From: Prostheceraeus crozeri
Taxonomy: Eukaryota > Platyhelminthes > Polycladida > Euryleptidae
Assembly: GCA_907163375.1 (NCBI GenBank)
Contig: CAJQUW010010471.1
Coordinates: 31,001-95,000 of the forward strand
Direction of reading: 5' to 3'
Length of the DNA stretch: 64,000 nt
Part shown: piece after piece, positions 10,629 to 20,560 of the stretch
How the letters are laid out: each line of letters begins with the position of its first letter
How positions within the stretch are numbered: the first letter of the stretch is position 1
The notes under the pieces: model-generated
Database searches by the model: none
What the model was told of the DNA's origin: nothing
The model's input: only the letters and a program-made list of their open reading frames with translations
Program-made: the position numbers and the translations under genes

Positions 10629-13560
10629 ATGCAAAAGCTTGCCACCAATTACTCAAATAATTTAGAATATGCAGATCTAGAGATAGATGAATTCAGTGGT
10701 CTTCTAAGAAAACATGAATTGTTACCTGTAAAAATTATCCATATGAACATTCGATCCCTAAATCGAAATTATCGAGAACTTGTGATCTTACTATCAGACA
10801 TAGAGACAAAAATAGATATAATAGTATTGTCTGAAATTTGGCATTGCAACATTGAAATGTTCAATAACATACTTCCAGGATATAAATTCCATTACCTTTT
10901 ATCCTCTACTAATAGGAGCGGTGGAGTCGCCGTTTATGTGAACACATCAACTATAGAAGTAGCTAGCATAGAATTTAACAAATTAAATAATTGTGATGAC
11001 TTATGGTTGTATTACAGTTCCCAAACTTCAGATAAGAATTGTATAATCTGCGTATATAGGAGCCCATCACTAGATATAGGACCATTCAATGAGAGTGTAT
11101 CAGAAGCTTTAAAAAGCATTAAGAAAACAGGAAAAATAATATTAACTGGCGACTTCAATTTAAACTACAATAAGCTAAAAGACACTTCCATTAGTAAATT
11201 CTACGATCAAATGATTGACTTCAATTTCTCTCCTTTGATTTGTACACCTATTCGCATCGCAAAAGACAGTAAAACCATTATAGACCAAATACTTATACAT
11301 AATAAGGTGTTGTATGACCCGAAAAATCATATATTTACCTGTAATATCTGCTCTGATTTGACTGATCATTATGGACAATATCTAATTGTTCAGCATATTG
11401 ACGCCAACCAAAAGAAATACACAATCAAGGAAAGACCATTTATACGTTCATATACAAAAGAAAGTATAGAAATATTCAAAACCAAAACTACTGACTTAGA
11501 TTTAGACAGCACTGCATTGACTACACCGTCAGAAAAATTCCTCTATTTACGAGATAATTTACTAGAGCTGCATGACGCTGTATTTCCATTAAAACGCATT
11601 TCCAGGAAAATGTTTAAAGAAAAGGAATGGTTCTCTGAGAATTTAAAAAAATGTCACATGAAGAAAATGAGGCTATACTACAAGTGGAAAAAATCAAAAC
11701 TTGAGGTGGATGAGATAAGTTATAAAAATTATATGAAGTATTTTAAGAAGGTAGCTAGGGCTGAATACAATATCATAGCAACAAATTTCTAACAATAAAA
11801 AAAGACACAAAGGAATTATGGAAACATATTAACAGCATAAGAGGAAAAATCAAGACTGATAATTACATAGCAGAAATTCATACGGAAGAACATGTTAAGT
11901 ATGATCCCGTTGACATTGCAAACGTTTTGAATGAGCATTTTATCAATGTAGCAGACAAATTGACAAACAGCTCAATTAACGAAAAATATGATGAAAAATA
12001 CGGTGATAGATGTAATCAAACTTTCAAGTTTGAAGACTTTACTCTCACAGAACGTACTGAAACTGTAAGTACTATGAATGCCAACAGATCTACGTATGAT
12101 AAGTTACCTTGGAAAATATTTAAACAATGCTCATCAGAATTTTTTTCACATCTGTGCCGTGTATATAATGAATCAGTGAAAAGAGGAATCTATCCCGAAT
12201 GCTTGAAAGAATCGGTGGTATTACCAATAAATAAAAAAAAGTGACAGAAGGAAACCATCAAACTATAGACCAATCTGTCTATTAAACTATCTAACAAAAA
12301 TTTTTGAAAAGATGATCCATAAGCGAGTATTTAATTTCTTAGAGAAAAACCAAATACTATTTGAGAATCAATATGGTTTCCGGAAGAATCACTCTACAAA
12401 TTTGGCACTCTTAAAAATGACTGATAAAATATGCTACGCAGAAGACAATAATCTATTTACAATATCATTAAATCTCGATATATCGAAGGCTTCTGACACT
12501 GTTCAAACGGACATACTGCTAGGAAAATTATACAGGATAGGGATTCGTGTCTTTGTACATGAATGGTTTGCTTCGTATCTGAGAGATAGACCACATAAAG
12601 TCCTCGTCAATAAGGTACAATCAAAAGTGTTAACGGTAAAGGCAGGAGTGCCACAAGGCTCATCTTTTGGACCACTATTATTTTTGATCTACATTAATGA
12701 CATGAAAAATATAGACGTCTGTGGTGATCTCAGTGTGTTTGCGGATGACACCAATCTAATCGTAAGTGATAGGACTCTTGAATGTGCCATAGAAAAAGCC
12801 CAAATGTCATTGGACAAAATTCAAGCATGGATGAAAAATAATAGACTAAAGCTAAACTTAGGAAAATGTGAATATTTGTTTATTCCTCCAAAGCTTCAAA
12901 CCAAAAATGTCCATTTTGATTTGACAATAGAAAACTGCAAGTTATCTCAAGTAGACAGCACTAAATTTCTTGGAATCAAATTCGATAATAACTTTAAATT
13001 TGATAATCATATCTCATCGATAATCAATAAATTGAAAACATTTATATCGACATTATACAAGCTAAGAGATATCATGCCATTAAAAACATTACGCGTACTA
13101 CACGAGCAACTATGTCTCCCTTCTATTCAATACTGCTTAATAGCATATGGTAGTGGCAACAAACAGTCACTTAACAAACTACAGCGTTTACATAAGACTT
13201 TGATCAAGATAATATACCGCAAGGAAAAACAGTCATTGGATATATCGTTTTACAAAAGTGAACAGTATATGAATGTGGAAACTATGCATGAATTCGAGCT
13301 ACTGACTCTCGCATATAAAATAAAATACAATGATAGCAACTTGCCAGCATACTACAAAACCCATTTAGAAGAATCAACTAGGCGTAGTGAAAACTTTAAA
13401 ATCCCATATTTTAGTACATCACTAGAGCAAAAGAGTAGCAAAATTTAGGATGCCATTTTTGTGGAATGGTCATCCGAGCAACATTAAAAAAGCTAAAACA
13501 ACAAAAGAAATCAAGCAAAAATTAAAAACACTGATGATAGATAAAATGAATTATTTTTGA
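10629..13560 (+). pseudogene. LINE ORF2: APE endonuclease plus reverse transcriptase, three frameshifts
   Basis: ORF2 nicks target DNA and primes reverse transcription from it. The endonuclease is complete in 10629-11792: HMNIRSLN (N40), LSEIW (E69), YRSPS (Y143), GDFN (D175, N177), IIDQIL (D219) and SDLTDH (D246, H247). Frame 1 stops at 11792, and the linker continues in a second frame to 12244. It is shifted again within a run of eight A at 12233-12240. Reverse transcriptase follows: QYGFRKNHST, LDISKASD (usually AFD, so F is S here), AGVPQGSSFGP and FADDT, the catalytic aspartates. A third shift near 13445 separates the last 35 or so residues, which end at the TGA at 13558-13560. Confidence 0.88.
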
Positions 13561-13907
13561 TATGATGTGCATAGAAATATACTGCAATTGGTTTATATCT
13601 GCATGAATATGTCAAACAAATATCCTTCTATGTCCTTTATAATTATGCGTGCATGCATAATGTACATACTCATATTATATATTCTAACATACACGTGTTC
13701 TTATATTATTCTGTACTCGTATTATACATTTTCTTTCTTGTAAGCAAGAAATAGGGCCAGGCCTAATACCCCATGTGCGGGTCATCTGGTCCTTTTCTCC
13801 AATTGACAATCTTTACGTTATGTCATGAAAAATTTGTATTCACACTTGTAAAAAATGCATGAAACTCATTTTGCTTGGAGAATAAATATATTTTCTATTC
13901 TATTCTA

Positions 13908-14563
13908 CACTTCACTTTTTAGTTAGTAAAGCGTTATGAATTTTGACCGAAACATTTTCACTTTGGTACAAACTGTGTCCATTTATTAATTGAACATTGA
14001 TAACTAATAGCCACAAAATTGGTCGCGAAATTAACAAGTATTGATACAGCAGCATGTATACATGTTTCGAGAATCTATCACAATTGTAAAATTCTGACCC
14101 TCAATACTCGAATCCAGCGGTAATGCTTATTTTTGCTTGTTTCTGAATTTATTTTAAAAATTTCAAGGGGAGGGGCGGCCGCCCAATCGCACCTGCTCTG
14201 CTGAGAGATATTATGCTAACCATCTCATGTAAGGTCTTTAACTATATACATGTACATGTATACTTTGGTCTCATCATGTCATTCTGAAATCGAGGTCCAT
14301 GGTTTCCTCGTCATCTATCAACGCTTTGTTACAGGTGATTTTCATAAGATTCTCTACTCGCTCTCCAAAAAGACGATTTAACATCTGGATCATCGAATCA
14401 AAGTTATTCTCGAAACATAAACCTGTTCGCAGCCAATCAGTCCATATGTCATCCCTTTGCTTATTCTCATTTATGCCTTGATGTGATCACATCATCAGTG
14501 CTATGATCATAATCTTATATGTGCCATGAATATGTTATGATAACATGGTTAATTGCAATTTAG
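13908..14563. other. No recognisable feature
   Basis: AT-rich spacer between the LINE and the next MITE. A GC-rich run (GGGGAGGGGCGGCCGCCC) near 14165 stands out but belongs to no feature that I can name. Confidence 0.4.
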
Positions 14564-14565
14564 TA

Positions 14566-15025
14566 CACTGTAAACCGTTGACTGACAATTGACAGACATA
14601 TATCCTACAGAATCTATTTTGTCGGTCATTGTTAGTTCTTGTAGGATGATTGCCACTGAACACCTACAATATCTGACAAAAAGCGACAAAATGAATAGCA
14701 ATGAATTATAGCTTAAATTTTATCAAAAATGTAGATGATTAATTAAATTATGTCAAAATAATTCATGGTTTTGCCACACAATAATACAGATTGCCCAAAA
14801 GTCAAGCAATCACTAATCGAAAAAATCAATCAATATTCAACAGTTTTTGTTTAGCTAATTTGCATTCAAAGCATCTGTTTCGATGTCGGTGGAGAACCTA
14901 CAAAATCGTCGTCAAAATCGTAGGATATTGGAGGTGACAATCGTCGAATATCGTAGGATATTGGAGGTGACAATCGTCGGCTGATTTTGTCAGTAATTTT
15001 GTAGGATAATTGTCGGTTTACAGTG
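14566..15025. mobile_element. 460-bp non-autonomous DNA transposon (MITE) with TA target duplication
   Basis: The ends are CACTGTAAACCG at 14566 and CGGTTTACAGTG ending at 15025, perfect 12-bp inverted repeats flanked by TA at 14564-14565 and 15026-15027. Inverted similarity continues inward, with TCCTACA and GACAA words on both sides. Near the 3' side a 33-bp unit starting TCGTAGGATATTGGAGG is tandemly duplicated (14918 and 14951). There is no coding sequence. A TA duplication and CACTGTAAA ends suggest mobilisation by a Tc1/mariner-type transposase. Confidence 0.85.
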
Positions 15026-15373
15026 TACCAACTTCTATAAAAAAAGGTTTAAACCAATCATCAGAGTAAATAAAACAAGAATATTTGCACGAACATGCAA
15101 GGATCATTGCATTTCAATAGCGAAGTACTATTACTGATAGCATCATCGCTCGTGGATCGAATTTGTTGGAAAACAGATTCCCTAATGCATGCTAGGTAAC
15201 ATTGTGCTCCTGTATATGAATACATTACATGATTGCATTCATTGAGCAATAACATGATTTGAATAATAATAATGATAAATCGTTTACTTTTTGAATGATA
15301 ATCATACAGCGCAAGAAATATTCATAGTGGTCTATACATTGAAATCAAAGTGACATGGTAGCTTATTCATAGT

Positions 15374-16448
15374 ACAAATTTGCCACGAGATTTTTTACTT
15401 TGGTGTTGTGACTTCCCTCGAAATCGCCGTCAAAGGGTAAAATTAAGAAAGGACTGTTTGAGCTCGATTGTGCGCGTCACCTCTGGCAAGGGGGAAAACT
15501 TTCTTCGCGTTTATTCTGCGTGCACATGCGAACTCTGCAACCATCGAACAATGATACCTTCATTTCCAGGTATGCTGTCGACGTCGTTATTGGCATTCCC
15601 ATTCGCGCAAATATAGACTTAGAACTTTCTATCAGATAGGAAATTCAACGCGCAGAAAATTGGTGTAACATTCGCGGGTTAGAACTGAACAAAAAGAAAA
15701 CGAAAATTATAAATATCAAGAAGTCTCATCTTTCTGTTCTTTTACAATCTAATGTTGAATTCGCGCGGGAGCTTCGGATTCTTGGTGTGATCCATAATGA
15801 AGCATTTTCTTGGGATAGCCGTGTGCAGAATATCTGCAAACTCGCGTGTCAACGACTCTATGTGATCAAACGTTTGAGGACTTTCTTACAAATACCTGAT
15901 CTCATTTGACTTCATAATGCTAAGACTACACCAGGCCTACATCAGGCTATTACAAATACCTGATTTCATTCGACTTTATATAAGCTTTATCTATTTTAGA
16001 ATACAATGCACCGTTATTTATAGGCATGAATCAAAAAACTCGATAAAGCTTGAGAGAGTAAGAAAGAGATCTCATGGAATCATATGCGGACTCGACTGTT
16101 GATGCCAAAAATTCACTCCATTGCACATAAGAAGGCAGAATGTAGCATTGAAGCTGTTTCATGGTATCTCCGATCAAAGAAATCCTCTTCATGGACTTTT
16201 ACCAGATACGTTGCCCCGATCTCGAACATATAGAGTTCCACTGTCTCGAACTGTTTCTCGTCAGTCCTCTTTCCTTCCTGCATGTATAACTTTGTACAAT
16301 CAAGTTTGTAAACATACGTAAGATTTCATGCAGATTGATGATCTGAATTTATTTATTTTTCGATTATTTATGCGCCTACGATGACTTAATTTGTGTTATG
16401 TGATGCTTTTCATTACAAGAAATAAACATTTTGCTTACTTACTTACTT
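15374..16448 (+). mobile_element. 5'-truncated, heavily decayed LINE (RT and C-terminus)
   Basis: This is a remnant of a CR1-like reverse transcriptase spread over several frames. In order, I see LPRDF-WCCDF-RNRRQRVK-like residues (15380-15470), a broken VTSG(IPQG) region, RYAVDV (15570-15590) where the catalytic YADD should be, and a WCNIRGLELNKKKTK thumb segment (about 15660-15710). The C-terminal block LPRSRTYRVPLSRT-SSFLPACITLYN lies near 16205-16305. The 3' end has AATAAA at 16421 and a CTTA-repeat tail at 16433-16448. The first catalytic aspartate of YADD is replaced by valine, and there are multiple stops and shifts. Confidence 0.8.
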
Positions 16449-16690
16449 TGCGAAGTAATTACGTTCTACACATATTAAACAACTTTATACAGAAGGGGAA
16501 GAAAGAAAGAGACCGATTTTTAGTTCGGGAGAGTGGTGCATTAAATTTCCCTGAATGAATCAATCGGCGTGGAGCAAATTTGTTGAGCACATATCCTTGC
16601 ACTAGCGTAGATTGAAACACTTTTAAGACCTTTTGCTGTCTTCTTTTTTCTAAACTGGGCATGCATTCGCGTTTACAGACCACATATTAT
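16449..16690 (-). mobile_element. LINE C-terminal fragment on the opposite strand
   Basis: On the minus strand the frame 16683-16462 encodes a segment with NKFAPRRLIHSG, FNAPLSRTKNRS and FFPFCIKLFN. This is the same C-terminal pattern as the plus-strand LINE ending at 16448. The two 3' ends therefore meet tail to tail at about 16449. Only about 75 codons remain, and the 5' side is truncated near 16690. Confidence 0.7.
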
Positions 16691-17678
16691 TCGATACATA
16701 ATACGATATACGTATATATCATGATGTAAATAATCCTCAACGCATAAAGCAGACCCGGCAAACTATTGTCACGTTTTCTACTACTTGCTAGGCCTACTGC
16801 CGGAGTCAGAGTCCAATCAAGTGCATAGGACTCCCCAACCATCGTTGTTTGTAACAGAAAGCAGTTACTACAGCTAAGATTAAATATATCATATCCATGC
16901 TTGTGATTATGACATTATTTAAGTTTTTCTTTAGTTCAAATGGCATGCCTTTTGCTGTTGTAATCTTTTATATTTTTCCAAATAGTGACATTTTCATTCT
17001 ACGGTACTTATACAAACTATAAATAGTGGCTTTTACAACAAATTGCCAGCTTTTATCCTTCCGTGATTCTTAGATGTGTTTACCAGACATAAATGGTGCA
17101 TTCACTCTCTGATGTTCATGAGTGATGGCCGCACAAACATTAGCGCAAAACGTAGGGCCGATATTATTTTTCTAAATGAGACAGGGTTTCTAGTATCAAA
17201 TACACACTGCATTGTGAACGGTTCAAAAAGAACCGTTTTAATACCATGTTTAAAGCAATGATCTTGACGTTTCCGTCCTTATCGCCTATCCCGGAAAAGC
17301 TCCGCAAACGATATTTTTGCTACATATTTGTATAACATTAGACTCATAATGATATTCTGCATATTTCGACTGCTGTCGCATACCTTTAAATCTCCAGGAC
17401 ACCTACAACCCGTTAGATTGCCCTCCCGCGTAACGAGTTCGTAACGAAACCGGATAGCGGGCAGACGGCGTTAAGGAAGAAGTCAAAACTCAGAGAAGAA
17501 GTCTGAATTTCTTGAATTAAAAACATATTCGTGACCACATGAAGAGTTCGCCCCACGACCCAAGCGACTTGTGGTGGGCCTAACACGATGAGGCACAGAT
17601 TATGATGAGTCTATCGCGCACAACTTATTTCTGCATCATTTCCGCTTTTTCAAATTTCATCATTTGGGTTCTTTTGAA
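16691..17678. other. Unassigned stretch
   Basis: No supported gene or repeat. There is a CG-richer patch near 17420-17470, but without a motif that I recognise. Confidence 0.4.
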
Positions 17679-17853
17679 TTACTCGGAGCAATTGAAAGGG
17701 CATCTTTAATCTCATGCCGGCGCTTCGTCCGTTCTTTATTGAGGCATAACACGGAACTGATTACATAGCTGTTAACACAACTGTTAACCTCAATAAAGAA
17801 CGGACGAAGCGCCGGCATGAGATTAAAGATGTCCTTTCAATTGCTCCGAGTAA
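17679..17853. repeat. Near-perfect inverted repeat, 66-bp arms
   Basis: The arms at 17679-17744 and 17788-17853 are inverted copies differing at one base, around a 43-bp spacer. Both outer ends read TTACTCGGAGCAATTG toward the centre. The arms contain the GC-rich core TGCCGGCGCTTCGTCCG, unlike the AT-rich surroundings. A 12-bp word, TTCTTTTGAATT, occurs on both sides (17669-17680 and 17883-17894). There is no coding capacity. Confidence 0.9.
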
Positions 17854-18042
17854 CTTATAAATGGGCACCTACAAAGAGAATATTCTTTTGAATTTATAAA
17901 TTTTCTAGTTCACTACTTTTTAATTAACATAGTAATGCATACTTATTATTTTCATTGATGGAAATTCATTTTCAGGATGGATTTCATTTATCAATAATTT
18001 TATCTCTGACAGCTGTTCCATTAAAAGGAACCCTAAAAATGA

Positions 18043-18140
18043 GCGATCCAACCCGAAAACCGACCCGAAACCCCAACTCAAAAGTTCGGGTTCGGGTCGG
18101 GTTTGGATAATCTCTCTTATCATAAACCCGAGAAAACCTG
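18043..18140. repeat. CCCGAA/TTCGGG word-repeat island
   Basis: A short GC-rich island built from CCCGAA and its complement, including AACCCGAAAACCGACCCG and TTCGGGTTCGGGTCGGGTTT. A related island with CGGGTCGGTTTTTGGTCGGG lies at 19243-19300, beyond the foldback element. Such self-similar words often sit just inside hAT transposon ends, but the terminal repeats could not be located here. Confidence 0.6.
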
Positions 18141-18532
18141 AACTTAAGTTTTTCCAGTTGGAGTACACATCCGGGAAATCTGTTTTAAATATTTATTCCA
18201 AATATTGGTACAATTTTAACAATTATATTCTCATAGGTAGTGTAATAGTCCGTACAACTGATTTGATATTAATATAACGAATACGGTAGCAATAATCAAT
18301 AAATAGTGGGTATAATTCTACAAATTTCTAATAAATTAAGGAGGGGAATCATTGTATGAGCTAATGTATTGAAAGCTCAATAAAGCGATTGACTTGCTTC
18401 AATTCTATTTCTAAAATAGCAAAATCAAACTGATGCTATTTCACACTACAAGAGTATCAACCGTCTTTGGTATCAACAATTCAATTTGTCTAAAGTAATT
18501 ATTTCATAGAATTTGTTAATAGTTCAATTCAC

Positions 18533-19017
18533 AATGTAATAGAGTAATTAAATATTGAGTTGCATCCTCAGTTGAAAGATCAGAACAGACCTGAATAGCT
18601 GTCATTTCATCCAATATCAGGAATCATCAGCAGGCACAGTTCATATCTCTCAACATCGACACAACTATCTATTTTAACAACATCAACACCCGACACAGCA
18701 ATGCCCGGATAAATTTGATATTCACAATTACCAAGTTAGTGAAATTTCGACGGGCATTCATTAAATATCACTTTAAGCACACTACTGGCAAATCGCCAAA
18801 GTGAGTGAGCCGCCGAAATGTCACTAGCTTGCTAATTGCGAATATCGAATTTACCCGGGAATTGCTGCAACTTTAAACAGGGAGCTCTGTCGATTTTGAG
18901 AGATGTGAACTATGCCTGATGATGATTTCTGACATTGGATGAAATGGCAGCTATTCAGGTCTGTCCTCACTTTTCTACTGAGGATGCAACTTAATATTTA
19001 ATTATTCTATTTACATT
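18533..19017. mobile_element. 485-bp foldback/MITE element
   Basis: Nearly the whole segment is an imperfect inverted repeat. The outer words AATGTAATAGAGTAATT (18533) and AATTATTCTATTTACATT (ending 19017) match in inverse. So do TTGCATCCTCAG with CTGAGGATGCAA, ACAGACCTGAATAGCTG with CAGCTATTCAGGTCTGT, and CCCGG-flanked inner blocks. The arms are about 200 bp each with several percent divergence. There is no open frame. The pattern fits a foldback or long-TIR MITE. Confidence 0.85.
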
Positions 19018-19242
19018 TTCTAGAAAAGGCTGGTGCAGTGCTTATCTCAACTATCACAGAAGCACACAATCATGTCTGGATACCCGTCCCGAGGACTACA
19101 TACAGTGCTTTATGTCGATTTGAATCTGGAATAAGTGGCTCTTAAAGCTCGAACATTTCGCGGATTTTTGTAATCAGATCAATTTCAGGTCACACAGGTA
19201 TTACACAAGTAAGCATATATACATGAATGGTTTGCTGATCTT

Positions 19243-19330
19243 ATCTTGTCGGGTCGGTTTTTGGTCGGGATAGGGTTGTCTTTTAGTTCGAGGCGGGTTT
19301 GAAAATTCCTGTAACCTGATCCGACGATGA
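19243..19330. repeat. Second GGGTCGG word-repeat island
   Basis: Contains GTCGGGTCGGTTTTTGGTCGGG and GAGGCGGGTTTG. It is similar in vocabulary to the island at 18043-18140. Probably another end or copy of the same repeat family. Confidence 0.45.
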
Positions 19331-20229
19331 CCTCAAGTCACCATCGTCGAATGCCAAAAACCTGGTTACCAGAGACCCACTTGCCGAAAAAGCACGGACT
19401 CCCCAGTTCCTGCGGCAAAGGCGTTGCTCCGTTTCTGGTGGTTCAGATGCTCTTACTGCCGACCAATGCATACAACATTCGTTTTTTTAAATCGCAACAT
19501 TAAACAATAATGAACAATGTAGGCCTCTACCTTGAAAATTCACGCAGCTAGTTCTAAGGATTGTTGATGGTGTGTTGCAGAACTTTTATGACTTTATTGA
19601 CATGTTGGTATGTTGACTCACCCTCTATGACTTTCTTTTCTCTAATTAAGTGAGAAGTATAGAGTCACAATTTTTGGCATAAGATGTCCTCAGATCATTT
19701 CCTATCATGTGCGTGTGTGCTCATGCCAACAACAGCTTCTCATCGGTGATTTTCCAAAATGTGGTTGAATGTGGCTTTTAAAAAGGCTTGTTTATCAATA
19801 TTAAGATGCCTGCCAATTCTAAATATGCTTGGCTTCATAGCAAGCTAGCCTAAAGGAGAGTATGATTATGTGACCTAAAGACATACTACCCTATACCAGG
19901 AATTGTGACACTAGACTTAATAAGGCTTGCTTCTCATTTAATCAGAGAAATTTAATAAAAAAGAATGTCATTTTCAACGAAAATTTCAATCTGCTTCCTA
20001 TTGAATTTACCCTGTGTTTTCTTTATACCTATACGACAGGAAGCGGAACCGAGTGGAACCGATTCGTCGTAGACACAGGGTGTGCATCACTCTATGAAAG
20101 TCTTGTTTTCGAGTTCGTTCCCTGCAGAAACTCGTGATGATAGCGGCCGTACTAGTCCTGATGAGCATCTCTTTAGACTTGAAAAAGTCGTCGCTCCTCC
20201 TGTCCGTGGTTCTCTCAACCTTTCATTGA
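19331..20229. other. Mostly unassigned
   Basis: No gene recognised. At 20100-20130 the words TTCGTTCCCTGCAGAAA resemble a stretch near 52085-52105 (CTCGTTCCCTGCAGAAA), so both may derive from one retrotransposon family. Confidence 0.35.
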
Positions 20230-20560
20230 AGCCGAATTAAACGCGGTTCTTTGAAATGGCTTGGTTTACCATCTTCAGAAAGTGTTTCCATGTACCCATT
20301 CCATTCCAACAAGTCGTTGGATCCATATGAGCATCATGTATTGATGTGCATGAACGACGGTGATGTTGTGAATCGACATAAAGTTCGAGATTCGTTGCGC
20401 GAGCAATTTGGAGCTGGTCAGAGTGGATCCAGTCCTGAATTATGACCAGGTAATATTCTTATTCCAGACTTGCTTCTAGGACCGCTTGCCGTTGAAGAGG
20501 TGATTGTCATGAATTCTCTCAACCACAAGAATAATATCTGGAGAGAACATATCACTGCAT
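20230..20560 (+). pseudogene. Decayed retrotransposon C-terminal domain (zinc knuckle plus endonuclease-like)
   Basis: This aligns by eye with the better-preserved copy at 45198-46004. Shared blocks are KWLGLPSSES (near 20255), SLDPYEHHVLMCMNDGDVV and RHKVRDSLREQF. A following stretch around LIPDLLLGPLAVEEV corresponds to the endonuclease core. Two of the expected zinc-ligand cysteines are replaced (by Y and H in SMYPFHSN), and frames change near 20445. No RT domain remains. Confidence 0.6.

Larger units (their letters stand above)
9547..13907 (+). mobile_element. Near full-length non-LTR retrotransposon (CR1/Jockey-group-like)
   Basis: The order is: tandem 5' repeats, a GC-rich leader (9600-9845), coiled-coil ORF1, an 82-bp spacer, ORF2 with apurinic endonuclease and reverse transcriptase, then a 3' UTR. 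The element ends with AATAAA (13881-13886) and a short TTCTATTCTATTC tail. There is no RNase H domain, and the 3' end has a simple-repeat tail instead of a long poly(A), as in CR1/L2-like clades. Four single-base frameshifts (one in ORF1, three in ORF2) make it inactive, but its overall integrity suggests a fairly recent insertion. No clear target duplication was found. Confidence 0.88.
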
